Below the pieces are notes generated by a model. That model worked only from the letters and a program-made list of their open reading frames with translations, did not search any database and was not told the DNA's origin. DNA of 64,000 bases from Phytophthora hibernalis. Lineage: Eukaryota > Oomycota > Peronosporomycetes > Peronosporales > Peronosporaceae. The stretch is taken from the NCBI GenBank assembly GCA_012656075.1, contig JAAKBF010000396.1:1-64000 (forward strand), written 5' to 3'. A program made the translations under genes and the position numbers. Positions 43,670-53,850 of this stretch are shown piece by piece; position 1 is the first letter of the stretch; every line of letters starts with the position of its first letter.

Positions 43670-45513
43670 ATTCATCGTGTCTGGGAGGCAGAAAACATAT
43701 TCATCAGTACTACATGTAGTGAGGCTATACACATACGAGCAACAAAGATGTTCGCACGGTGCGATCATTGGAAGCCGGAAAAGGTTTTGAGCACCAACGT
43801 TGCTTTATCCTTGACGAGCTTGCCTGAGACGAAATGCAATACTGAATTTACGTAGCCAACTTGACAACTCCAACACAAACCTACAAATAGCAACTATTAA
43901 TAAGTCCTGATCTCGACACTTACCTGCGCCTCAAGCTGACGTCTGCAAATACATTTGTGTCACTATGCGATGAGCAGAGCAAACACCAAACCAGTTTACC
44001 CGGTCCAAAACATTTTTGGCTCAAACCAAACAAGGTCAGGAAACAATTCGCATGTTAATTCGTATCGCAAAATATGGTTCCTGTGATGAAGAGCTATTAG
44101 CGGAGTGACAGGATGGACACAACGACAGTTTAAGCTAGCAACGCGGGACAGATTTTCGTTCAAGGTAAAGAAACCGAAGAACAGTACGTCGTGGCGGCGA
44201 TCAACTCATTGTTTTCGCTCGTGAAAGGAGCATGTGAGTCGAGTTTAGTGCAGTTATAATATTCCATGCTGGAGCGGAGTTTGTGCATCTCCGATTACAG
44301 TTGTCATGGTTTGTGGGCCAGCCTCGACAAGAAGTTCACAGCATTAGCATTGTAAATATATTTTCGTTCACAAATACAAACTCCCGATTTACATGTATTT
44401 TACAAGCGACCAAACTTATTAATAGTATTAGGAACTGACTAGTGGTAAGTACATGTATTAAATACCTCGTGAAATGATCTTCCGGTACACTTGTTCAGGA
44501 GGACACGGGAAGCGATCGCGTCCTTGGCATGGTGTCCATAGGACGCTTAGAGATCTAACTGTTATCCGCATACCAGAACTTCCCGCTGAAAGAATAGCCT
44601 GTTGGATGTCCACGTTCGCGCTGGAAAATAATGGGGATTTCGAAGACAGTAACGGGCAGTACATGATGAAAACTTGCATGAGAAGGCGTAATATGCTGGA
44701 TACTAAATATCGGGGAGAGCTGGTGGGCTAGCAATATTTTATCTAAGTTGGTAAGCAAACATTTTTTATTGAAGCTGGCGTTCGTTGTTGTGGCAAACCT
44801 CACGGCGGCTCCAACCACGTCTTAAGGCTTCTACGTGGTTTGCTTCCACAGCAAAATAGTACCGCGAACTTCAAACGGTTGAAGTTTGATCAGCTGATAC
44901 CCTTTGTGCCTCTTGCAGGCGGTCAAAATCTGACCCAGATTGGCGGGTGTACCGGTACTTGAAGCTGCCACACCGGCACCGGCTGTCATGGCACCACCAC
45001 CTGGCGTTAATCACCCGGGATTAAAAAGGCAACTCCAAAGTCTCCTTTGCAACCTGCATGACGTCGGCCACGAGGGAAGCCAGCGATTCACCTTGTCAGG
45101 GCTGTCGCGTAGATTTACCGTGTCTGTACCACCGCCGAAGGAGAACCAGTCGATGCCGACTTAGCATTTTCTGTTCGAATGCCACGCTACATGTATCTGG
45201 TCCAGAGTGGAAACTTGAGTTCACGATTTGCTGCTCGACTCTAACCGCCATCCGGGTGATGGCTTGACTGCCAAATTGACTGCTGTGCCCGCAAGTGCGC
45301 TTTCTCCGCTCCAAGTGCAACCCGTGTCCCGTAGCAAAAAGCTGATCACTCCACTGCCGATCCCGAAGTTTTCTTACACCCTGCTACATTCCCGCTTTCG
45401 TCATCAGAGTTTCTTCGAGGCGACTGGCGTGGCAGCCAGTTCTCACAGCATTGGTTCTCGTCATTCCTGGATTTGCTGTCTTCGCTCGACAACTTCGGCA
45501 TTGATCACGGACG
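43670..45513. other. Long intergenic stretch
   Basis: It probably contains the 5' end of the CTL gene. TACATGTA occurs at 43711, 44390, 44450 and 45188. An open frame at 44474-44731 and its complement look partly protein-like but match nothing I know. Confidence 0.4.
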
Positions 45514-46939
45514 ATGGCAGAGTCTCCGCAGACAGAATACCTCGAAAAGGACGTACAGCGTAGCCGCCGCGGCTGCTGTTCGCTCGGATGGGCTCTTGTC
45601 ATCACAGGAGCTTTCATCGCGGTGATCGGTCTGCTGTACGGAACGGTTGTGCCCGCTGTGGCCGACAATGCCGTGAAGGATGGCGTGGTGAGTTGCGACG
45701 CCTCGGACGGCGAGGAGGAGAACTTCATTGACCCGTACGGCAACTGTGACGACTGCACGCCTTACCACTACAGCCTGTACATGATGAACGCGACGAACGC
45801 CGAAGCTTACCTGGCCGGAGAGGCCGACACCCTTCAGGTTCGTGAAATGGGCCCGTACACGTACCGCCGCCGTCAATTCAAGCTGGATGTGAACTTCTTC
45901 GACGACGGCAACCGCGTCAGCTACAAGCAGTACACGTACCACACGTTCGTGTCTGAGCTGAGTTGCGACGGATGCTCCGACCAGGACCAAGTCACCGCTC
46001 TGGACTCGGGTTACATGAGCGTCATCGCGCAGGCCGGAGGCGAAGCGGCTTTCCTGGTGAGGCTAGCCATGGGCTCGTTCGCTGCCGGCAGCAACACCAG
46101 CGCGGCCCTCAGCATCGTGGCGGAGAACGGTCCGCAAATGATGCGTTGGGTAAACGGTCTCAACTCGATGGACCCGGAGGCTATGCGTGCGGTGAGCAAC
46201 AACAGCGCGGTGCTGAGCTTCCTCGCGACGGGACCGACCGCCATCGCCGACATGGACTTGACGGGCTTCGCCTACAACGGACTCTTCGCCAAACGCACAG
46301 TGTCACAGTGGGCTCTGGGGTACCCGAGCCTGCTTGCGGGTCTGGGTCGGCTGTGAACTGTGCTTGTGGCTGGCGGCCGCTCACTGGGGCTTCAACCGTT
46401 ACGTGCGCCGCCGCCTGGCAGCGAGCCACGTACCAAAGCGTAAGGTCGCTGGGCATCTCGCGGCTGTAGGGCTAGTACAGTGCTTGAGTACGCGTACCAC
46501 GTGTACTGTAGTAGTCGCGACGGAGCTTCCTCGGAGCTTCAACACACGACCGCCACCAGGAGGTGTGGGCATCTCACGATACTGCCAGATGAGGTTACGC
46601 ACACTGTGGCCGGCGACGCAGCGACGCTATGGGCTCTCCGGTGGACGGTGTGCAGTTGACCTCGCTTCCTGTCGCCCGCCTGTCTCGCTCACGGACAGAT
46701 CACCATGACTTGGGTCAGCACACTGTGGTGGTGCTCGTCGGAGGCACGATGGCAGAGCGTACAAGCGGCTGACGTCGTACGCGCGTCGCCGTGCTACGAC
46801 GGAGACGTGATCCCCATCGACCCACCATCTCGGACTCACGTGTGGCGACTGCGCTCGTGACGCTGTTCAACTCGATGCTACCCGTGCTTATCGTGGGGAT
46901 CGCGGTGGGCGTGGTGCGACAGGCTATCAAAGCGTAATG
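45514..46939 (+). pseudogene. CD36/LIMP-2-like scavenger receptor, copy 1 (truncated)
   Basis: 281 residues are open: cytosolic start, TM (WALVITGAFIAVIGLLYGTVV), then the CD36 ectodomain (YHYSLYMMNATNAEAYL, LQVREMGPYTYRRR, SYKQYTYHTFVSE, WVNGLNSMDPEAM, LTGFAYNGLFAKRTVSQWALGYPS). The frame then ends at 46356. Remnants of the rest follow out of frame, including SPVDGVQLTSLPVA near 46630 and a C-terminal TM, LFNSMLPVLIVGIAVGVV, with a stop near 46937. About 600 bp of ectodomain found in copy 2 is missing or unreadable. CD36 proteins bind lipids or lipoproteins at the plasma membrane or lysosome. Confidence 0.78.
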
Positions 46940-48156
46940 TTATCACGGATTAGGTCGTGTAGCGCGTAAAGCCGGTGCGATGAGGTTGCTGTGTTCTGAT
47001 TCTTGAGCTCGTCGCCGCTTCTTGGCACTTATGGTGGTCTCGTCGAGGCACGACGTAGCGCGGTGCTACCGTAAGTGCCATCGACCCACCGCTGCATGCC
47101 ACAGCGGCAATGGCCTAAGATGGAGAATTTCGTGCAGCGGGTCTGACTGGTCGTCTGCGTACATTGTACGACACCTTCGTTGGCGATGACCGACGACGCT
47201 ACGCTCGTCGAGATTGCTTTCGCCAGAGGGCTCGCTTCGACATGTAGGTCGCATCCCGCAATTGATGACTCTAGTTTCTCCGACGTGGAGGTGCAGCGGT
47301 ACCGTAAACTGGCAGTGCTCGAGAGTCTCGACGAGCTCTCTGCGCGAACGCATCCCTCGGCTAGTCCATATCGACCGATCGCCAAAGGCACTTGACGTGC
47401 GCGCTCTCAACTCAATACATGTACATGTATGCATGCTGTGAACAAGGTTCAGGAAGCGCTGCCTTTAGAGCACGGTCACACCGTTTCGCCAAGTCGATCT
47501 TTGGCCTGTTCCTGCACGCATGTTGACACATTTCCATCACGAAGGGAGATGGAGTTCAACCGTCGTAAGATTGCCAAGATTGCAGCGCATCGTCGCAAGT
47601 ATCTGCTGCTTTAGCGAAGCGCGAATGTAGCAACCTTGTTGCTACATTCGCGCTTCGCTAAAGCAGCAGATTCACGCTTCGCTAAAGCAGCAGATTCGCG
47701 CTTCGCTAAAGCTGGCGGAACCGTTGCTGAATCATCAACTTTTTGTGCATCTCGTTTGACAACAATTTCACGGTACATCCCGTGTCAAGAGTGACAAGAC
47801 CATGCTCGCTGCTGAGCGGCTCACCAGAGTCTGCAGCGCATTGGAACCCGTCGGTGTGCGTTCAAATGAACCCGAGTGCATTGCTCGTCGGTACATGTAC
47901 ATGTAACAACGCCGCCAATCTGCGCCATCATGCCGAGTATCACTGAGCCGCGAAAGTGAGGTCCGATGCAACTACCGCCAGCCGAGATGGGTTCTACTGA
48001 TCCGCTGCAATTCGCGAATCGCGAGTCGCGATGACTGACTTCTATATCCTCCTAGCGTGACGAGGACACCGACTCGAGTCTGTTGCTGCTGCAGTTCATG
48101 CTGCTCGATCCTCAATTGCGAATTTGTCGCCTTCCGTTCACAACTCCGACTCAACA
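46940..48156. other. Intergenic between the two CD36-like genes
   Basis: No gene. It holds the large palindrome at 47601-47671 with tandem repeats after it, and four overlapping TACATGTA words (47416, 47422, 47892, 47898). Confidence 0.5.
47601..47716. repeat. 34-bp perfect inverted repeat plus 24-bp tandem units
   Basis: ATCTGCTGCTTTAGCGAAGC... (47601-47634) and its exact reverse complement (47638-47671) are separated by only CTT. The right arm runs on into units of 24 bp (TTCRCGCTTCGCTAAAGCAGCAGA), the last of which is incomplete near 47716. No coding potential. Confidence 0.92.
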
Positions 48157-50345
48157 ATGGCAACAACCACCCCGAGGGCACAGAGCAACACTGCCTTCGA
48201 GCAGTTCGAGAAGAGCTCGCCCACCACCTACCCAAAGCTCGAGGAGATCGAGACGAAGCGACGCCGCTGGTGTGGCAACCTGAAGGTCTGGGCCATCGTA
48301 CTCATGGTCGTTGGCTCGCTGACAGCCATCCTCGGCATCCTGTACGGCACCGCCCTGCCTGCGTACGTCAACTCGGCCGTGAAGGACCAAGTGGTGAGCT
48401 GCTCTGATGACGACGTGTCCAAGGAGGTCTACCTGGACCCGTACGGAGACTGCGACGATTGCTCGCCTTACTACGTGTCCGTCTACATGCTCAACGCCAC
48501 CAACGCCGAGGACTATCTCGCCTCGAACGCCAAGCTGCAAGTCCAGGAGATGGGGCCTTACATCTACCGCCGCCACGAGATCAAGACGGACGTGTCCCTC
48601 TCGGACGACGCCTCCACCGTCACCTACAAGACGTACACGTACCACACGTATGTTGCCGAGAAGAGTTGCGACGGGTGCTCCGACTCGGACGAGATAGTAA
48701 GCTTCGACACCGGGTACTTCAGTGTCATCGCTGGCACAGGCGGCGAGTCCAATCTGCTCGCTTTAATCGCCGCTGCGTCCTTCGCCTCCAACGAAACTGC
48801 GGCTGAAATTACGGATATCATCACCGAGAGCGGCGAGCAGATGATGCGCTGGATGAACGGCCTCAACTCGCTAGACCCCGAGGCCATGAAGGCGGTGACC
48901 AACAACAGTGCTGTGCTAAACTTCCTGACCCTGGGTCCGGACGCCATTGCCGACTTGGATCTCTCCGGTTTCGCGTACAACGGACTCTTCGCCAAGCGCA
49001 CGGCGTCGCAATGGGCTCTGGGCTACCCGAGCCTGATGGCCGGCCTCATCTTGGGCTCCAACTACATCGGCGCATGCGCGACCGGCATGAACGCCCAGTG
49101 CGCGTCTTGCAGCGGCGACGACTGCGTGGCCATTGCTGCGGCTTGCGCACAGTGCACCAGGGGTGCGGCTGTTCTGGCTGTCAACAACGTCACTTGTGCC
49201 ACGATCGAGTCCATCTACGCGGCTGAGTATGGCGCCACTGAAGCAGCCAGCTTCGTCGCAACCACGTGCGGTCTCTGCGAGAGCGTGGGTCTGTGTGCTG
49301 CACCTCTTCCTGGTATCGCCGAGAGCTCCGGCATGGACTACTCGGAGACTGCCCCGACGCGTCGTCACTAAGTGCCTACGTTAAGCGCACAGGTTGCGAC
49401 GACCTGACCAAGATCGGCGAGTACGAGCAGTTCAACGGCATCACCGTCGCCCCTGTGTGGGCGGATCTGGGTGAGCGCCGAAACCCGACGCTGGCAGAGA
49501 TCATCGCGTTCACCAGCTACGCCAACTGCGCCGCGCCCGTCGCCAACATCACGTGCTTCAACGTGTCGGGCACCGACGGCTCCGCACTCAAGCCCGGCGG
49601 CGTGACGATCAACGGCATGGCCAAGCACACCACCACCGACTCGTTCAACTCGTACGAGGGTGCTGCTGAGATCTACATCGCCATCTCGAGCACGGGCACG
49701 GAAGTGGATTTCAACGGTGTTTCGCTGCACCGCTTTGGCACCCCGAGCGACACGTTCGACTACACGGACGAGGGCGCTACCATCGGCACGGGTTTTCCGG
49801 TCAATGGACTGCACCAGCTGAGCTTCGTCACGGGCTTCCTGTCGTACATGTCCGGCCCGTTTTTCATCTACGGTGACACGTCGCTGCTTGATGCCGTGGA
49901 GATGACCAACGCCAACGGCACATTAATGACGTCCGACACCATGTACGGGTCGGATGGCAGCCTCGTCGAGAGCTTCTACAGCTCGTACGGCACCTTCGTC
50001 GACATCGAGTCGGGCACGGGTCAGACCATGAGCGCTCGCAAGCGGTCGCAGGTCTCATACGCGCTGGCTGCCTCAACAACCGTGGCCAACGCATCAATGA
50101 GCGACCTGCTGTGGCCCACGCTGCCGACCGAGGTGGTGCTGCCCACGTACTGGGTGCAGGAGACCGGAGAGGCCAAGGACAGCGTCCTAGACACGTTCAA
50201 GAGCACGCTCACACTCGTCAAGACGTTCCTTCCAGGTCTCATCGTGCTCATCATTGTGGGTGTCATGGAACTCAGCGGAGGCGTCTTCCTCTGGCGTCGA
50301 CACAAGCAGAAATTGGCGTCACTGCGCTACGGCAGTCCCATCTAA
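48157..50345 (+). CDS. CD36/LIMP-2-like scavenger receptor, copy 2 (one frameshift)
   Basis: A near-complete CD36 family protein of about 730 residues: N-terminal TM (VWAIVLMVVGSLTAILGILYG), ectodomain with YVSVYMLNATNAEDYLA, LQVQEMGPYIYRRHE and LSGFAYNGLFAKRTASQWALGY, an unusual Cys-rich insert (GACATGMNAQCASCSGDDC through ATTCGLCESVGLC), and a C-terminal TM (FLPGLIVLIIVGVMELSGGVFL). The insert is longer than in animal CD36. One frame change near 49355-49365 (after SETAP) separates the two open parts; it falls in a CCCC run. The first ATG, 48157, gives the cytosolic N-terminus. Copy 1 lies 1.2 kb upstream in the same orientation. Confidence 0.85.
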
Positions 50346-50619
50346 AGCCACGCTGCCTGTGCACAACAAGAAGCGAACTCAGCGTAATGTATAGCCTCCA
50401 TAATGATTGAAATTTGAACTCGATGCTTCGTACTTGACCTTCGTGTCCGCCGGCAAATCGAATTCTGAAGACCAGAGCTGTGCTGATAATCTCTTGTCGA
50501 TTACGGCACTGCACAGTGGGCGTAAACGCTCGCGACGATGACTTTGCGTTCCTGTTCAACGTCAACCGTTTGTGGTCGTGTCGTGAGCAGGGAAGTTCAT
50601 TTGGTTTAGCTTGCCTGCC

Positions 50620-51486
50620 TTACTCCCTGAGCCTGCCCACGACCGCGTATTTGCCCTCGAAGCGTTTGATCCAGTCGTCCAGTGTCTTGCGCTGCTCGGA
50701 CGTGAGCTCCTCGATCGACGGGTTGTCGAGCGCCTCGTCCTCCAACGACATGCAAGCCAGCGCTTTGGAGGCATCTCGACCGGCGAATTGGCCGTACATG
50801 CCGTCCGGGCCGTAAAACTCGAGCCCGTTCATTGTAACGTCATACAGGACGCCTTCAATGCCCACGAGAATGGTCTGGCGCGGATTGCCCACTCCGTTGA
50901 ATGGCAGCAGTTCATCGAGGCCCAGTCGCAGGTCGGCGTTCACCAGCCGTCCCACATTCGCGTACTTGTGTTCGTCGCTCCGAAACTTGTCCAACCACTC
51001 GTCCAGCGTCTGGAACTGCTCTGGTGTCAAGTCACTGAGGTCCAGCGTCGCTAACTCCTTGGCGTCGTCCAATTTGCCCGAGGCGAGAGCCCGTGTGACG
51101 TCTTTGCCCGCCAACGCGGCGTATTTGCCTGATGGTCCGTACAGTTCTCGACTGGAGCTCACATCGTAGACTTCGCTCTTGACGGAGATAAATATGGGGC
51201 CCTTGCCGTCCGCTCCTCCGTTGAAAGTGGCGAGCTGTTCCACAGTAAAGTGCTGACGAGCTGACGGCTCCTGCGAGACACTGCGTCGCATCCCGCCAGA
51301 AGTCGGTAAAGCGTTGGGTCCTGTTGGCGGCGTGCCCACAGCGTTGCCCATGTCTACGTTGGTCCTGACTGGCTGGTTGGTTTCTAAGGCCGCTAAGCTG
51401 GCATGGATACGCAGAGCACTAAACATAGCGAGCAGCAGGAGAACACACCACACCTCAGACCAGGAAACCCCGCTGTTGCACGTCAA
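50620..51486 (-). CDS. Double cytochrome-b5-like (MAPR) membrane protein 1
   Basis: 288 residues, intact. One N-terminal TM segment (VWCVLLLLAMFSALRIHASL) is followed by two MAPR/cytochrome-b5-like domains. Domain 1 has FTVEQLATFNG, YDVSSSRELYGPSGKYAALAGKD and ends DEWLDKF; domain 2 has LLPFNG, YDVTMNGLEFYGPDGMYGQFAGRDAS and ends DDWIKRF. MAPR proteins (PGRMC, neudesin) bind haem through a Tyr in the YGPxGxY segment, which is kept in both domains. They assist cytochrome P450 and sterol metabolism in the ER. The tandem arrangement of two domains is less usual than one. Confidence 0.85.
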   Translation of the reverse strand: MTCNSGVSWSEVWCVLLLLAMFSALRIHASLAALETNQPVRTNVDMGNAVGTPPTGPNALPTSGGMRRSVSQEPSARQHFTVEQLATFNGGADGKGPIFISVKSEVYDVSSSRELYGPSGKYAALAGKDVTRALASGKLDDAKELATLDLSDLTPEQFQTLDEWLDKFRSDEHKYANVGRLVNADLRLGLDELLPFNGVGNPRQTILVGIEGVLYDVTMNGLEFYGPDGMYGQFAGRDASKALACMSLEDEALDNPSIEELTSEQRKTLDDWIKRFEGKYAVVGRLRE

Positions 51487-51560
51487 CGCTGCACGTTAGC
51501 AGACACGAGATCCGATCAACTCTCTTAAGCACTTACAGCCTTACGCACTGACGTCACCTT

Positions 51561-52363
51561 CTACTGGGTGAGCTTGCCGACCACGGGGTATTTCTCCTTG
51601 AACTTGTCCTCCCACTTGTTGAGCGTCTCCTGCTGCTGCTCCGTGATGCCCTCGAGCGTCGGGTCGTCCAAGTACTCGTCCAGGAAGGACATGCAGGCGA
51701 GCGAGCGGGAGCAGTCACGTCCCGCGAACTGCTTGTAGCCTCCCTCCGGTCCGTAGTGGTCCAGTCCGTCCAGTGTCACGTCGTAGACGTTGCCCTTGAC
51801 CGCCACATAGACGGTTTTACGTGGGTCGTCGAGGCCGTTGAAGGGCTTCAGCTGCTCCAGCGTCAGGTCGCGACGCCGCAGCACGCGCCCCACGTTCGGG
51901 TAACTGTTGTAGACGGAGAACTTGGTGACCCAATCGTTGAGCGTCTCCTTGTCCATGAAGCTCAGGTCCGACAGGTCAGTACCGTCCAGGTCCTCCTTCT
52001 CGAACGACATCTTGGCCAGTGCACGGGACGCGTCCCGGCCTGCGAACAGGTGGTAGCCCTCCCCAGGCCCGTAGAAGTCGCGCTTGCGACTCACGTCGTA
52101 CACCTCGTCCAGGACTGCAATGTAGATGGGCTGACCGTCCTCCCCGTTGAAGGGGAGTAGCTCCTCGGGTGTGAAGAAGCGCCGCGCGATGGGCTTCTCG
52201 CGCTCGGCCTTGAGCGCCTCCTGCCGCGCCTTGGCCGCCTCGTACGCGCGCTGCTGGGCCGCGTCTGCGCGCGCGTTCAGGTACTTGACGGCCATGACGG
52301 CGGCCACGGCCACCCCGCGCCCACGAACAGGTTGCCGTCTGCGTTGCCCAGGAACTCGAGCAT
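51561..52363 (-). CDS. Double cytochrome-b5-like (MAPR) membrane protein 2 (one frameshift near N-terminus)
   Basis: A tandem paralogue of the gene just downstream, 75 bp apart, same strand and same plan: short lumenal start (MLEFLGNADGNLF), one TM, basic coiled stretch (AAQQRAYEAAKARQEALKAERE), then domain 1 (YDVSRKRDFYGPGEGYHLFAGRDASRALA) and domain 2 (YDVTLDGLDHYGPEGGYKQFAGRDCSRSLA). The frame breaks in the TM at a C run (52309-52312 on the plus strand); one more base would restore it. Read without the first part, the frame would lack its membrane anchor. Confidence 0.82.
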
Positions 52364-52464
52364 CGTCTTCCTTCTGGCTATACTGCTGATACAAGTGTGG
52401 ACCACATAGTGTATTTTCCTTCTCGGTCGAAAAGCAACCAGTGAGAAAGAGCAACCACAGTGCG

Positions 52465-53319
52465 ATGGCGGACGAGCCAAAACCTCACGAAGACGTCCTT
52501 ACGCGGCTCGTGCGCGACTTGAAAACGAAGAAGACTTTGTGCCACGTCAAGGAATATCCTGGAGTGGGGCTGGAGCAGCTGAATCTTCACTCGGTCCACT
52601 GGTGAACCCCGTTTTTGGCGAGCAGCCGGCGTTCTTCGTCGACGAAGGCCGCTACATACCGTATCGAATGGTCGTGTACGGCAACGAGAAGGTGGCGGCC
52701 AAGATCGGGAGAGTTTTGGATGAATGGGCGACGTGGTCTGGGAAGGGAGGAAGAGTGACAACATCACAAGGAGCGTTCATTTATGGTATTGACGTTCGAC
52801 TGCCGGACGTTGCGTACACGCCTCGCGATACCGATAGAGGCTTGTCGACCGAGTCAACGTGGACGTATCGCGGCGAGCCCTTTGTCCCCACCTTTGTGGT
52901 TGAGATTGATAAGCTCTCTGGTCGAGGCTCTCAACGCAGCGCTCTCGATCGAAAGATGCGAAATGAATATTTCCAGCACGGCGTCCAGTTAGGTTGGCTG
53001 ATCGATCCACGCCCAGACTTTCAGCGGATGTATGAGTACTATCTCGACGACAATGGAGACGTGCAATGCTCTGACAACATTGCGTGGAGAGATCTTGAAG
53101 GTGGTGGTTCTACCTGGATTCACGCTTGTTAGCACTGATCTGGAGATGGTCCTGAACCAGGATTCGGGATCGTCGTCGGAAGAGGAAATTGATCTCGTGT
53201 GTCCGATTCCAAGGTGCAGAAAACGATTCAAATCTCTCGGTACATGGACTGCTCATGCTGAATGGCACCGCGCTGAGCGCTCTCGACAGAAGTTTTTAGC
53301 TAAGCGTGAGAACTCATAG
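52465..53319 (+). CDS. Uma2-type nuclease-fold protein fused to a C2H2 zinc finger (two frameshifts)
   Basis: The central part resembles the Uma2/DUF820 family of PD-(D/E)XK nuclease-fold proteins: IYGIDVRLPDVAYTP has the conserved R-x-PD, followed by PTFVVEIDKLSG and LDRKMRNEYFQHGVQLGWLIDP. After the Uma2 domain a Ser/Glu linker leads to CPIPRCRKRFKSLGTWTAHAEWH, a C2H2 finger with C-x4-C-x12-H-x3-H spacing. Frames: the N-terminus (MADEPKPHEDVL) from 52465, the nuclease part from about 52605, the finger part from about 53105. Uma2 is mostly bacterial, so lateral origin is possible. Whether it cuts DNA is unknown. Confidence 0.7.
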
Positions 53320-53850
53320 TCGTCCAGTTTGGCAACTGCAAGCTGCGACAAGTTCCTATCTAACCCCATTGCAGAACTCGATGCAGCATAAGTTAGCGGC
53401 GCTGACTGATTTGTTATTCCTTGGGCTACAGCTATGGTAAACTTAGATTGGTGGCTAAAAGAAGAGAATTAAAAAAGCTGGTACTTCGAAGTATTGCTCT
53501 TACTAGGTACGTTGTTTAGTCTGGGAGATAGAATACTAGGCGTGGCGGCTCACTGGTTTACACTCAACAGTGTCGGCTCATAAACTCACTCTAAATTCAC
53601 TCTTTGTTGACCACGCAAAATATGTGTTGACCACACACTCATGTTGCACGAACGTTGACCCAGTTGACCCTCGTTGGGCTTCCCAATACGGTAGCTACAT
53701 GAAGCTTCGCTAACTAATGATGGGGCATAGGATGGGAAAGGGGCACAATGACCATCACTCTCGACTACTTCAACAACCAGTAGAATAAATGCTAAATGTT
53801 ATGAAGCTGCAAAGCAAAATTCCTGGGCAAATTCATGTCCGCGTCGCCTT
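53320..53850. other. Intergenic
   Basis: Holds the palindrome TACTTCGAAGTA (53482-53493) and repeated GTTGACC words at 53605-53680. No gene. Confidence 0.45.

Noticed and set aside
44474..44818. Two opposed open frames of about 85 codons
   Set aside because: Neither shows a domain, a start context or a paralogue; left as intergenic.
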